From Tethya wilhelma (lineage: Eukaryota > Porifera > Demospongiae > Tethyida > Tethyidae), in contig CAXIPT010000017.1 in assembly GCA_964030475.1 (NCBI GenBank), forward strand, positions 454,380-518,379: DNA of 64,000 bases, read 5' to 3'. The notes under the pieces were generated by a model. It made no database searches, was not told the DNA's origin, and saw only the letters and a list, made by a program, of their open reading frames with translations. Both the position numbers and the translations under genes were made by a program. This document shows, one piece after another, positions 47,120 through 61,529 of the stretch (the first letter of the stretch is position 1; every line of letters begins with the position of its first letter).

Positions 47120-47336
47120 AGCATGAGCTAATGATTGGAGACAACACTGTCAGTGTGTTAGCAAATAGCTCCATTAAGAAATTAAAATGCTCTTGCAATT
47201 AATGTCGTCAAAATTAAAAGAACTAGAGTTAGTTTTCGAGTGTAATATGGGCAGACATCAATGCCATTCCTCAGACATCCTCTGATAGAGAGGTGCTGCA
47301 TAGTCACAGTCTCTCCAGCTACTCACCATCTGAACA
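42426..47336. repeat. Scrambled repeat region inside HPS5 with inverted contig piece
   Basis: 42540-42800 has degenerate short repeats (CTAAGCGATTTTCATCT and CTAGGG blocks). 43130-44978 contains diverged tandem units of about 620 bases (compare 43705 with 44340, and 43500 with 44745). The piece 44980-47074 is bounded by 'n' on both sides. Its part 46040-47070 is the reverse complement of about 43960-44960, and 44985-45190 is the reverse complement of about 43430-43640. The missing central HPS5 exons should lie here but none was recognised. Confidence 0.8.
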
Positions 47337-48175
47337 ATGGCGCTCTTGTCCTGGAAAATAATCTCATCTGGTTTCTTGAATATCTTCTGCTTCGGGAGAT
47401 AAGCCACACCCACTCTCCCCAGATCGTCCCCGTAGAAGAGGCGTGATCCCTTCGTATCCCACGTCATGGCCCTCACAGTGGACTCCCTCAGGAGAGAGGA
47501 GACATGGAACCTTCGGGAGACACCTTGCTCGTGGAGGTTGAGCTCCCAGAGTCCCACATAGCCGCCTCCACTGCACACAGCCAGGCTGTTCTCAGAGGGA
47601 GAGAACTGGAGCAGAGAGACACTGCCTTCCTGCAGGTGAGGGGAACCAGTAACCATGACAACACATACTAAATGTAGCAATAATGTGAAACTTTATGTAA
47701 TTTTGATCCAAATACATGAGGCAATTGAAGAGCTAATAAATTATGAACTGTGTGCGTGTCAACTTTAAAATGATTTCCAAGTATTTCTTGTGCAGTTTTG
47801 TGAAACCAGACAGAGCAAGCAATAAGTGGGACACGTGTTCAACTAATTCATACCTTGTTGGCTAGTATCCTGATGTATTTGAAGCTGTTCCTATGGAAAC
47901 AGTAGACACCACCAGTGTTAGCTCCCAGTGCTATGTACCTCTGAGATGCAGCAACACACGTATACTGTGTGACAGTGTGTACGCGTGTGTGAGACAGAGA
48001 GAGAGAGAAAGCTGAGTGTGCATCTAGGAGTAGCTGATTCATAACAGTTACTAGGTGTTGTTGCTAACGGATTTATCTGTCTTGTGGGTCTTACTTTAAT
48101 CTTCTTGCTCTGTCCCAGCGGCGCTAGTAGCGGCTGACTGTCTCTGGGAGAGAGAAGAACACGAGAAACATCCAT
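47337..48175 (-). CDS. HPS5: HPS5, N-terminal WD40 exons
   Basis: Three exons, 48095-48175 (ATG at 48175), 47854-47964 and 47337-47639, all join in phase 0 for 165 residues. The sequence YTCVAASQRYIALGANTGGV aligns with human HPS5 TSIAVSRKWLALGSSGGGL. EGSVSLLQFSPSENSLAVCS and RAMTWDTKGSRLFYGDDLGR are the following beta-propeller blades. This is the start of the same gene whose end lies at 38785-42425: strand and order agree. The continuation beyond 47337 is missing because of the scrambled region. TECPR2 has a similar propeller, but the C-terminal part identifies HPS5. Confidence 0.86.
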
Positions 48176-48332
48176 TGTGTTTAGAACTTTGGCAGATCAC
48201 ATGAACAGCTCGGGTCAAAGTTCAAAGGTGAGCGCCCGCCTATGTGGGGGGTGGGGCTCAATGCGCACGTGACGCATGCGCAGCAGAAGTAGGCGTGGCT
48301 GCTAAAGATTCTTGACACTGCAACAAACAAGA
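48176..48332. promoter_or_regulatory. Bidirectional promoter of HPS5 and pitchfork
   Basis: 157 bases between start codons. It carries CACGTG at 48266-48271 and GCATGCGC at 48274-48281, together reading GCGCACGTGACGCATGCGC, a combined E-box and NRF1-like palindrome. Confidence 0.65.
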
Positions 48333-48944
48333 ATGGCTGAAGTTGAGTCTCCCTTTGCCCGTGAGTTTGAACTGATAATGAGTGCATATATTTGGGTATA
48401 TATTATTTATGATTTGGGTGGTCAGAATGGTGCCTTTTCCGATGGCTAGTCTAATGATATTTGGGCATGATATTTTCACTAAAATTAATGATTTTGGCTA
48501 TCACCAATAAGACTGGCATTAGTTGCTATTGCCTTCAATAGTCCTAATGCTCACACTATATATATATAGCTTGGGCATTAAAAATTAAAAGCTTGAATCA
48601 AAAAAGCTATATCTATTTCTTCCAGCCAAGAAGTCGTCTCGCGTGGCATTCGGCAGCTGTACTGCCAGGAGGATGTTCCCAGTCCACACCATCCCCACCA
48701 GGCTGGGCATCGAGCAGGGGTTGAGAGGTGAACCCCACAGGGGGCCCGGCACTTACTCCTCCAATCCTGTGAGACCAACATAGTTAGAGAGAGTTAAAAT
48801 AACGTAGCTTTAGCGTTTCAATCGTAAGAACTTACCCTTTGGACAATAAGTGTTTGAAATTGTCTTTCCTTTGTCAAAAGCTTTGTACATGTTTTCATAT
48901 AGATCATGCAAAGTGATGCAAATATCACACACACATGTGCTCTC

Positions 48945-48996
<52 letters not shown>

Positions 48997-50109
48997 AGGT
49001 ATCTCTCTTCCTCTCCTCCATTAACAGTCGTCCTCGTAGCACCAGGGAATGGTCCTTCGGAGCTTCTCTCTCTCAAAGACTTCCTACACAAACACAGGTG
49101 AGAGGTTTTAATTCCTCAAATCCCTGCATTCACACTCACCTTTGACCTCCCTCCATTGCAGGGTATCAAACCTGGGCCTGGTGATTATCAGAGAGTATCA
49201 GTGACATCATCATCGCAGGCACACAGACAGAGCTACAAGCCATTTGGAACAACATTCCCAGCCATTGAGGTGGACAAGAACAGCCAGCTCCCAGGGTGAG
49301 GCAGCACATGAGGATAATATGAGTAATTTATAAGACAAACCTTCCTATAATAATAAGTTACAGTATTAACCATTGAAGTTGAAAGTGAGCTTAAACAGTT
49401 ATGACTCTTGCTAGTACAAAAATATTATGAGTTAATAATATCCTAGTCCAGCTTGAAAGTGAGCAACATTATGAATCCCATATGCGATCAAAATTAATGT
49501 TAAAACAGCAACCTCGGGTCTATCTTGTGTTAAAGTGTATGTTCCTCCTGGTCTACTAGGCCTGGAGCTTACAACCATGATGTAGCTGGCAGCAGACATG
49601 TCGAGTGTGAGGAGTCGTTTGGAGGAAGAAAGAAACTCAAGAACCTCATCACTGTCAAATGCACCTTGGGAATCCCAGACCAGGTGCATAGTAATATAAT
49701 TCTTATGCAATTATTATTAATGCACTATACATAATTCATTATTAAACTATGGCATATAATTTATTGGCTAATTATGGGCTCCACCCCCTGCAGTGCAGTG
49801 AGTGCAGAGAGGAGTTGCTAGGAGACCATTATGAGAATGGCAACCAGCACATACTGTGCAACCAATGCTTCCTCAATAAGGGGTTAAAGGTCACATCTGG
49901 GTACTCTAAAGTGCGTGACTGCAGGTCTATCCATAGACATGAGTTCCCAGGCAGAGAGTCCAAGATAAAAGTAGGTCGATTGATAATATTAATTATAATA
50001 TATTAATTTGTTCACTTGGTGGAATTTTCATCTTTTTCAGCTGATGACAGACAAGGAACAAAAGAGACAGAGATACAGAGAAGCCTACTTGAAACTTTAC
50101 TACTCTTAG
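48333..50109 (+). CDS. PIFO: Pitchfork (PIFO/CIMAP3) with zinc-binding insertion
   Basis: Seven exons, 48333-48360, 48626-48768, 48999-49097, 49162-49295, 49560-49683, 49794-49970 and 50041-50109, give 257 residues; human pitchfork has about 190. Diagnostic matches are FGSCTARRMFP, LRGEPHRGPGTY (human LRGSPHRGPGCY), the PG repeats KPGPGDYQRVS and PGPGAYNHD, and the terminus TDKEQKRQRYREAYLKLYYS. The family is a ciliary protein family acting at the ciliary base and on axonemal microtubules. Exon 6 encodes a segment not present in the human protein: CSEC, 17 residues, then CNQC, a plausible zinc-binding module. The start MAEVESPFA is encoded by a 28-nt first exon spliced in phase 1. Confidence 0.9.
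48946..48990. repeat. (CT)n tract at 3' splice site
   Basis: CT run ending in TTTCTCAG at 48998, before pitchfork exon 3. The duplicate copy has a longer run at 51668-51717. Confidence 0.9.
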
Positions 50110-51279
50110 TTGCAGACAAGCTTAGCAAGCTTAGATGCACCAATTCTCACATGTATTGTTCCGAGCGAAGCGAGGCTATACCCAGGTTGAATTGAGAGAA
50201 GTGGTGGTTGTGGTAGTGGTGGTAAATGTTTGGGCAAGATTTAAAAAGTCGCTCTAAGTCACTCTAGCTTCAAGTTCAGACGGAATAACTTCATGTGCTC
50301 ACTTACCTCGAAGGTAGGACTGTCTACATTCTCTGTATGAATCAAATTTCTGCTTCTAGCCGGTTTTCTGGGCACCAGCATGATTTGCCTGAATTTAGTT
50401 TTTGAAATTGACGACCCAAGACAATCTTCAAACTTCGATTTGCTTCAAATATCCTTGGAATCATTCTATTCTTGTCTATAGACAGAGCTTACTGAAGAGA
50501 TTGTGTCATCTTGTTTCAGATGTCCTGCATGTGGGATTTGTTTCCATGGAAAATTAAACACTTCAGTGCAGACACCAGGTGGAGCCTGGGGTGAGAGTAG
50601 AGCAGCTTACCCTAATAATGGATGATACACTGACACACATACCACATTATACACCTAATATGACCAGAGACCACCAGGCCACTAGTTGCAACTCAACTCC
50701 TTACATTGACATAGTCTTTGAGGATGTATCTGGCACTCTTGGCAAGATCAGGCCTGCCATCATGTGCTGAGACAGGATCTGGAAGAATTAATTGATATAA
50801 ATATCCTGAACCTTATTGAACACTCAACTTTTCCTAGTAACTAACTGAAGAAGTTGAACCCAAAAACCAATTTCCCAGTAAACCTAAGAGCCTTTCCATA
50901 CTACAGGGTAACTTAAGAACCTCTTCAGAGTCCTAGTAAACTACCTTGGAGAACCTTTTCCCATCAAAAGTATTGGAGAACCCAAGAACCTTTTCCCACT
51001 AAAACTAGTGGAGAACCCAAGAACCTTTTCCACTAAAACTAGTGGAGAACTCAAGAACCTTTTCCTATTAAAACTAGTGGAGAACCCAAGAACCTTTCCC
51101 CATTAAAACTAGTGGAGAACCCAAGAACCTTTTCCCACTAAAACTATTGGAGAACCCAAGAACCTTTTCTCATTAAAACTATTGGAGAACCCAAGAACCT
51201 TTTCCCATCAAAATTATTGGAGAACCTTTCTCATTAAAACTAGTGGAGAACCCAAGAACCTTTCCCACTAAAACTAGTN
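50110..51279. repeat. Intergenic DNA with 35-bp minisatellite
   Basis: 50160-50900 holds no recognised gene; a 63-codon frame at 50579 has no known domain. From about 50942 to 51278 lies a minisatellite of about ten units near 35 bp, consensus AAAACTAGTGGAGAACCC followed by AAGAACCTTTTCCCAYT. It ends at the join at 51279. Confidence 0.85.
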
Positions 51280-51343
51280 ATATATAGCTTGGGCATTAAA
51301 AATTGAAAGCTTGAATCAAAAAAGCTATATCTATTTCTTCCAG

Positions 51344-51665
51344 CCAAGAAGTCGTCTCACGTGGCATTCGGCAGCTGTACTGCCAGGAGGATGTTCCCAG
51401 TCCACACCATCCCCACCAGGCTGGGCATCGAGCAGGGGTTGAGAGGTGAACCCCACAGGGGGCCCGGCACTTACTCCTCCAATCCTGTGAGACCAACATA
51501 GTTAGAGAGAGTTAAAATAACGTAGGTTTAGCGTTTGAATTGTAAGAACTTACCCTTTGGACAATAGGTGTTTGAAATTGTCTTTCCTTTGTCAAAAGCT
51601 TAGTACATGTTTTCATATAGATCATGCAAAGTGATGCAAATATCACACACACACACCACACATGT

Positions 51666-51719
<54 letters not shown>

Positions 51720-52807
51720 GTATCTCTCTTCCTCTCCTCCATTAACAGTCGTCCTCGCAGCACCAGAGGATGGTACTTTGGAGCTTCTCTCTCTCAGAGA
51801 CTTCCAACACAAACACAGGTGAGAGGTTCTCCTCAAATCCCTGTATCCACACTCACCTTTGACCTCACTCACCTTTGACCTCCCTCCATCGCAGGGTATC
51901 AAACCTGGGCCTGGTGATTATCAGAGAGTATCAGTGACATCATCATCACAGGCACACAGACAGAGCTACAAGCCGTTTGGAACAACATTTCCAGCCATTG
52001 AGATGGTCAAAAACAGCCAGCTCCCAGGGTGAGGCAGCGCATGAGGATATGAGTAACAAACCTTCCTATAATAAAAATTACAATATTAATCGTTGAAGTT
52101 GAAAGTGAGCTTAAACAGTTATAACTCTTGCTAGTACAAAAATATTGAGTTAACAATATCCTAGTCCAGCTTGAAAGTGAGCAGCTTTATGAATTCCATA
52201 TGCGATCAAAATTAATGTTAAAACAGCAAGCTCGGGTGTATCTTGTGTTAAAGTGTATATTCCTCCTGGTCTGCTAGGCCTGGAGCTTACAACCATGATG
52301 TAGCTGGCAGCAGACATGTCGAGTGTGAGGAGTCGTTTGGAGGAAGAAAGAAACTCAAGAACCTCATCACTGTCAAATGCACCCTGGGAATCCCAGACCA
52401 GGTGCATAATAATATAATTCTTATGCAATTATTATTAATGCACTATACATAATTCATTATTAAACTATGGCATATAATTTATTGGCTAATTATGGGCTCC
52501 ACCCCCTGCAGTGCAGTGAGTGCAGAGAGGAGTTGCTAGGAGACCATTATACTGTGCAACCAATGCTTCCTCAGTAAGGGGTTAAAGGTCACATCAGGGT
52601 ACTCTAAAGTGCGTGACTGCAGGTCTATCCATAGACATGAGTTCCCAGGCAGAGAGTCCAAGATAATAGTAGGTTGATTGATAATAATAATAATAATAAT
52701 AATATTTGTTAACTTGGTGGAATTTTCATCTTTTTCAGCTGATGACAGACAAAGAGCAAAGGAGACAGAGATACAGAGAAGCCTACTTGAAACTTTACTA
52801 CTCTTAG
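51344..52807 (+). pseudogene. Second pitchfork copy, frameshifted (duplicate or other haplotype)
   Basis: Repeats exons 2-7 of the gene at 48333 with small differences, starting just after the 'n' at 51279, so exon 1 and its promoter are absent. In the zinc-module exon (from 52512) 20 bases present in the first copy are missing after GACCATTAT. The frame shifts and reaches TAA at 52575-52577, removing the second CxxC pair and the conserved C-terminus. The last exon (52739-52807) is still intact (RYREAYLKLYYS). It could be a pseudogene, a defective allele or an assembly error. Confidence 0.8.
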
Positions 52808-52924
52808 TTGCAAGCAAGCTGCTTAGCAAGCATAGATGCACCAACTCTCACATGTATTGTAAACCAATGAATGTGTAGGATGAATAGTATAAAGATCGTC
52901 AATATTATAAGTACGTACAAGCAA

Positions 52925-52946
52925 TGACGTCATTTCCATGACGTCA
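52925..52946. promoter_or_regulatory. Two perfect CREs upstream of STK38
   Basis: TGACGTCA occurs at 52925-52932 and again at 52939-52946, 33-54 bases before the STK38 ATG at 52979. This palindrome is the consensus CREB/ATF site. Confidence 0.6.
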
Positions 52947-52978
52947 TTATCAATCGCGATATCGAAAGAGAGATAGCG

Positions 52979-56091
<3,113 letters not shown>

Positions 56092-56267
56092 ACTTTAAAC
56101 TTTGAACTCATTGCTGCTTAGTGCACATATTCATATCAGCTGTTATTATGTTTGAACTTTGAACTCATCACTGTGTAGTGTACGTAATTTCATAATGGTT
56201 ATAATTATCATCATCTGTATTAGTTGTTTTTAAACTGAGGTTTAAGTTTCCTGCTGAGATAGTCTTG

Positions 56268-56273
56268 AATAAA
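56268..56273 (+). terminator. STK38: STK38 polyadenylation signal
   Basis: AATAAA, 177 bases after the STK38 stop codon, in an AT-rich 3' flank. Confidence 0.6.
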
Positions 56274-56639
56274 TCTTTTATTGGGTAGCGTGCATGTGTT
56301 AATTGTTGGGTATTTGGCCATATATATATCTCAACAAGAATCAGCAGTCACTGAGCTTTGACTTTCGGGTCTGCATGCCTCATAGTCAATCTCGTTAATT
56401 GGAAATATGGCATCATGGATCAGCGGATTATTATACATGTGCAGACGAAACACATCTCTGTCATGCATGAGCAGTCTAGTCCACCAACACTCCAGATTCG
56501 CCTATCTTTCCACTCATACCACAAGATTTGATCGATTATAATTTTCTAATAATATTATACACTATTAAAAATCAAATTCATAAACTTATATAATATAATT
56601 GTTTCTTCTTTTTCTACTTGTGTCAATGATGGCTTTACC

Positions 56640-58722
56640 ACTGGCTCTAAATCTCAAATGGTGTGTGCACATGTAACAGTCTGTGAACAATGGGAGTGTA
56701 AGATTGAGAGTCCATACCTCAGATTGGACATGGAATTGACCCTGCAACTCAAGTGTAGTGTGGAATATTAAAACACTGTATACAACACTGACTGTGACAA
56801 AACTTACCTAGCAGGCTGGACATAAGATAAGCTTCTGCAACTCAAGTGTGTGCACATTTGTAGACATGACAATTATACATTGATAGCTGAGACATTGATA
56901 ACCCTTACCTAAGATCTAAGATAGTGGGAGCAAATTAAGAATTCTCACCTTAACAAGGATGAACTGAAAGACAATGTTTGTGTATGTTATAGAGAGAGCA
57001 TTAATTTTAATAATGAGTCGTAAATGATTAGCAATCCTTCCCTTTTATAATGACATGTGCAGTTGCACAAAATGACGTCCAGAGGTTCAGGCACATGTTG
57101 TAGTAAACATATTGTGGAGAGAATGAACAAAAATGACAGCTGTGAGCAATTGAGAAATCTATATTACCTTTGGAGATGCAGACACACAAGATGACATCTG
57201 TAACTCAATGGCAGCGTGTGCAAGTTGTATAGTATTAAATTTTAGCAGGATAGTTGTGAGCAACTTAAAAAGTTCTTACCATGCATTGGGACAAACTGCA
57301 AGATGACCTGACAGTATGTGTAGAAAGCATTTAATAAGAGTGACATTGAGTCATAAATCATTAGCAATCCTTCCCTTTTAATGATGTGCAGTTGCACAAG
57401 ATGACCTCCAGAGGTTCAGGCACATGTAACACAATGTGGGGGGAAATGAACAAAAATTATAGCTGTGAGCAATTGAGAGATCTTTAAATTACCTTTGGAC
57501 ATGCAGACACACAAGAGGGCCTCCACAACTCAATGGCAGTGTGTGTAAGTTGTACAGTATTGACTGTAAACTGGATAGTTGTGAGCAACTTAAAAACTTC
57601 CTACCTTGCATTGGGACCAATTGCAAGTTGACTTGTTGACCTGACAGTAGTGGTATGTGGGTATGTTGTAGAGAGAGCATTTAATAAGACTGAGTTCTAA
57701 TGTTATTGAATCATTACTTCCCTTTTAACAACATGTGCAGTTGCACAAGATGACCTCCAGAGGTTCAGGCACATGCCATAGTGAACATATTGTGGAGAGA
57801 ATAAACAGAATGATACATAGCTGTATGCAATAGAGAAATCTTTATTATATTACCTTAGCCACAGACACACAAGATGACCTGTATAACTCAATAGTGTGTG
57901 CAAGTTGTACAATACTAAATTTAAACAAGATAGTTGTGAGCAACTTAAAATAATTAAGTCCTTACCTTTGGGACAAACCTAAAGATGACTTGTTGACCTG
58001 ACAGTATGTGTGAATGTTGTAGAGAGAGCATTTAATAAGACCGAGTTTTGATGTCATTGAATCATTACTTCCCTTTTAACGACATGTACAGTTGCACAAG
58101 ATGACCTCCAGAGGTTCAGGCACACATCATAGTAAACATATTGTGGAGAGAATGAACAAAAATGATAACTGTATGCAATTGAGAGATCTTTATATTAATT
58201 TTATTACCTTGGCCACAGATGCACAAGATGACCTCCATAACTCAATGGCAGTGTGTGTTTGTACAGATTAAATTTAAACAGGATACTTGTGAGCAACTTA
58301 AAAAGTTCTTACTTTGCATTGAGATAAACTTCAAGATGACTTGTTAGCTTGACAGTATGTGTGTGTGTGTTGTAGAGAGAGCATTTAATAAGTTATGATG
58401 TCATTGAATCATTACTTGCCTTTTAATGACATGTACAGTTGCACCAGATGACCTCCAGAGATTTAGGCACATGCCATAGATTGTGGAGAGAATGAACAAG
58501 AATGATAGCTGTGAGCAATTGAAAATCTTTACATTACCTTAGGACACATGGTACACAAGATGACCTTCATAACTCAAATCAGTGTGTGCAAGTTGTACAG
58601 TATTATAAAACAAGATAGGTGTGAGCAACTTAGATTCTTACTTTATAAGGAGAGACAGACACACTGTCAAGATGACTTTCCAGTTTCCAGGGAATCTCCT
58701 AGGTCAACTCATGAGTTGTGAA
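56640..58722. repeat. Satellite array, about 350-bp higher-order unit
   Basis: The marker ATGACCTCCAGAGGTTCAGG (or variants) recurs at 57071, 57401, 57750, 58101 and 58448, spacing 330, 349, 351 and 347. Each unit is made of about three diverged sub-blocks that all contain CAAGATGACYT and a TTACCTT. 56640-57000 holds degraded sub-blocks. The array ends at the join at 58723 inside BRSK, so it may occupy a BRSK intron or be misjoined there. Confidence 0.88.
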
Positions 58723-58723
58723 N

Positions 58724-59195
58724 CCAACACATGAGGATGTTCAATCAACTTCATAATGGCTATCTCTCTTTCAACCTAGTGAGAGAGTGTGTGTGTGCAC
58801 ATGCAAGTGTGTGAGTATGTGTGAGTAAAATTACATGCTACCTCAAATTTCATTCCAACCATCTACTCCTCCATACTCCCAGCTCCCCACAACCAACCAG
58901 GCAGCTAGCTACACAATACCTCACCTTCAGTAGCACAGACTTGCTCAGCTTCTCTCTGTTGATGATTTTCACCGCTACTGTCTTTCTAGTCACGCAATGG
59001 ACGCCCAGACGAACCAACCCTGTGTGTGTGTGTGTGTGTTATTAAATATCTTTACAGTTGAACTGAAGTAGCCTGTAAACTTGAAGTAGTTTATTCAAAG
59101 TTTCTCTGACCAGTTTGTCCTTTGCCGAGCGTTCTTTGAAGGAGGTAGGGTCCCACGGCCTTTGTGTTCGCGTCATCTGACGAGGCCTTCGCCAT
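58724..59195 (-). CDS. BRSK: BRSK/SAD kinase, first three exons only
   Basis: Exons 59111-59195 (ATG at 59195), 58925-59019 and 58724-58775 (cut by 'n' at 58723) join in frame to 77 residues. The sequence includes [40 protein letters not shown] and [17 protein letters not shown]. These match the glycine-rich loop, VAIK-lysine strand and alpha-C helix of BRSK1/2; 'GKGQTGLVKLGVHCVT' is peculiar to this AMPK-related family. BRSK kinases are LKB1 substrates controlling polarity. The remainder of the kinase and the C-terminal regulatory part are not in the window. Confidence 0.93.
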
Positions 59196-59668
59196 CTTAG
59201 CATCTCAGAGTGCACTAATGGCTTCTCTAACAGCTACTAGCTCTCTCTCTCTCTAAACAAGTACACCGAGTATAGTACCACCCATTCAGTATGTGTGACG
59301 TCACAAAACCACAATAACGTTAGGAGGAACGTCACACATTCTGCGTATGAACATAATTATGTATTGCGCATTAGATTGTTATAGTTTTAGCATTTTTTTG
59401 CTGCAGTCTAAAAACAATACAGATGACATTATAATACATTATGAACAAGTACACTACACAGTGACAAGTTCTGATCTATAATAGCACGGAACTCATGTTC
59501 CCTGAGATGAGTGGGGGTTTGGACACTGTCCTCTCTGTGGTAATCTCCTCAAGAGATATCGTAGCTTCATAGTTTATCCACAAACAACTTCACTGATCTT
59601 CAGTAAGCACAGCTCACTTTGAGCTCCTCTCCATCTATATACCAGTTCTAATAGTAGCTTCTAGTCTT

Positions 59669-59701
59669 GCGCATGCGCAATAATGCACGTGAAGCTAGTT
59701 T
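59669..59701. promoter_or_regulatory. NRF1-like palindrome and E-box upstream of BRSK
   Basis: TTGCGCATGCGCAA at about 59668-59681 is a perfect palindrome fitting the NRF1 consensus; CACGTG follows at 59696-59701. They lie about 480 bases upstream of the BRSK ATG. Confidence 0.45.
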
Positions 59702-60508
59702 GAAAAATTGGAAGGAAGCTGAGTCGAGATTTCAAGCTAAGAATGGGTCACTGGCGAGTCAGTTCTCCACCAGTCCAGACTCCTAACTAAGGTCCTTCGC
59801 CAGTCAGTGACAAGTTCTTCTTTATCTACTGCTACCAGTGGTAAGTGTTGGAGCTGCATGCCTGGTTGCCAGAGTTCCCGCCGCAACTGGCACTAAAGTT
59901 GAGTGTTCAAAATTTGTCTCTTTTATCTCTTGTTGTTTCTCTACACAGCTACCGCTAGAGAGACTGGCAGCCATGACAGCTTCTCTGTTCTTCCTCCTCG
60001 GAATGGCACCTGATTTTTAGAAGCTAATTATTGGCCCTTAGTAAGTTCATGGAGTTTGTTGAATATGCAAATTTTATCTGAGACCTGTTGTCTCTCCCTC
60101 TACAGGTACGTACTACCAGAGAGAGTGATAGCCACAGCTTTTCTTGGCAAGAAATTGTGCTTATTTCTACAGCTATTATGGTGTTTATACTTTGCGTGGT
60201 AAGTCATGAATACTTTATTTTCTCTCCTCGTACGCTTTACTGTCTAATTAGTGGTCAGATTACATGTGAATGGTTCAGGGGTGGGGGATCTTATTGCAAC
60301 AGTTGAGTAATGCGCTACCAGTGACGCGCTACTGTTGCATTGATCCCAGGTGTATGTGCAGTTCTGTTTGTCTCAGATTCTATCAACAGTATGTTCTTTG
60401 CTCCTGTAATAATATTGCCAGCATATACTGGGGTAGTCTACTGCTCTGTAGAAGCTTATTTCCATACTTTGGAAAATATCAAGACTTGAACAGAAATATA
60501 GAGGGCAT
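59702..60508. other. No gene recognised
   Basis: Two short spliced-looking blocks after CAG acceptors at about 59949 and 60106 resemble each other (CTACCGCTAGAGAGACTGGC and CTACCAGAGAGAGTGATAGC). This suggests duplicated exon-like segments, and the second could encode a hydrophobic stretch (IVLISTAIMVFILCVV). No known domain supports a gene. Confidence 0.4.
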
Positions 60509-60844
60509 GGTTGCCAACCTCCAACTGAAGCCTAGCGGGACATCAAAACCGCGCACGCGAAAGTGGTTAGCCACGCCTTTTTTACGTGATGACACACCCC
60601 TTTAATTGCAATAGTTCAAAGTGCAAAATGCTTCTTGCGTAGCGATTGTGAACTAGCGCTTCAGAAGCTCAATATTTGGCTTTTTGCAGAGATTTGAGAC
60701 ATTTTAGAGTTGCTATTAGCTAAATTTTAAGCTAAAAGGCTGCATTAAAAGTGGGACACTTCACTGCTTTTAGAAAGGTTGGGACATGGCCTACCAAGGT
60801 GAAAAAAGTGGGACTGTCCTGTCAGAATTGGGACGGTTGGCAAC
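60509..60844. mobile_element. MITE with GGTTGCCAACC ends
   Basis: About 336 bases bounded by GGTTGCCAACC at the left and GGTTGGCAAC at the right, with internal repeated GTGGGACAC/GTTGGGACA blocks. Non-coding. Confidence 0.65.
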
Positions 60845-60849
60845 TGAGA

Positions 60850-61299
60850 GGGATTCCACAAAACTATTATCCAATTAGCGCTTCAGACTTTGACCATGCC
60901 TCTTGTGGGCAAATGATTGCGTTGTCATAGAGTGGATGCAATCAACGTCATCAAAAACAGGAAGTATTTTGAGTGATACTAGAAATAGTTATTTTTGCCA
61001 TATGGAAATAAATGACAGCTGCTCGTTTCTCCGTATTGCTCTGTGCATTTTGAGATTTTCAAGCATTTTTTGGCAAGTTTGCTCATGAATGTCATTATTG
61101 GAGTGTGTTAAGTAAGGACATTGAGTTTTATGCAGCAAACTGACTTACTTTGAATTGCTCTTCTGTCACAAAAATCTGCTTGCATTTTATTTGTGGAGCA
61201 TAGACCACTTGTTCTTTTGCCCGCAAAAGGTGTGGCCCAAATGGTGTGGTACTTCCACTTTTAAGCCCTGTTGATTGGCTAACTGTTTTGCGGAATTCC
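60850..61299. mobile_element. Inverted-repeat element, GGATTCCRCAAAAC ends
   Basis: About 450 bases. The left end GGATTCCACAAAACTATTAT pairs with the right end AACTGTTTTGCGGAATTCC, and the homology extends inward (CTCTTGTGGGCAAA with GCCCGCAAAAGGTG). A non-autonomous DNA transposon is likely. Confidence 0.65.
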
Positions 61300-61348
61300 A
61301 CTCTATGTTCGATGGGAGCCTACTAGACTCAAATTAAAGATAATTATC

Positions 61349-61529
61349 GTATAGCGGGTAAATTTGGCCGGCTTAAAATTTGGAAAATTCCCATTTTAGC
61401 ATAATTGGCGATTTAACTCTGCACGCAGCATTGTTTATATGCGTGCACGTGCATATAAAACTGTTTGACGATTTTTAATTTGGTGATTTGAAAAATAATT
61501 CGCCAATTTGCTAAATTTACCCGCTATAT
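61349..61529. mobile_element. Family C MITE, copy 3
   Basis: GTATAGCGGGTAAATTTGGC at the left and AAATTTACCCGCTATAT at the right, a near-perfect long hairpin. Confidence 0.85.

Noticed and set aside
56640..58722. Regularly spaced repeats resembling a CRISPR array
   Set aside because: Unit length is about 350 bp with conserved interiors, in a eukaryotic genome; no short repeats with unique spacers.
60088..60306. Possible small membrane protein (IVLISTAIMVFILCVV)
   Set aside because: One hydrophobic stretch in a short frame without start context, conserved motif or partner exons; not enough to call a gene.
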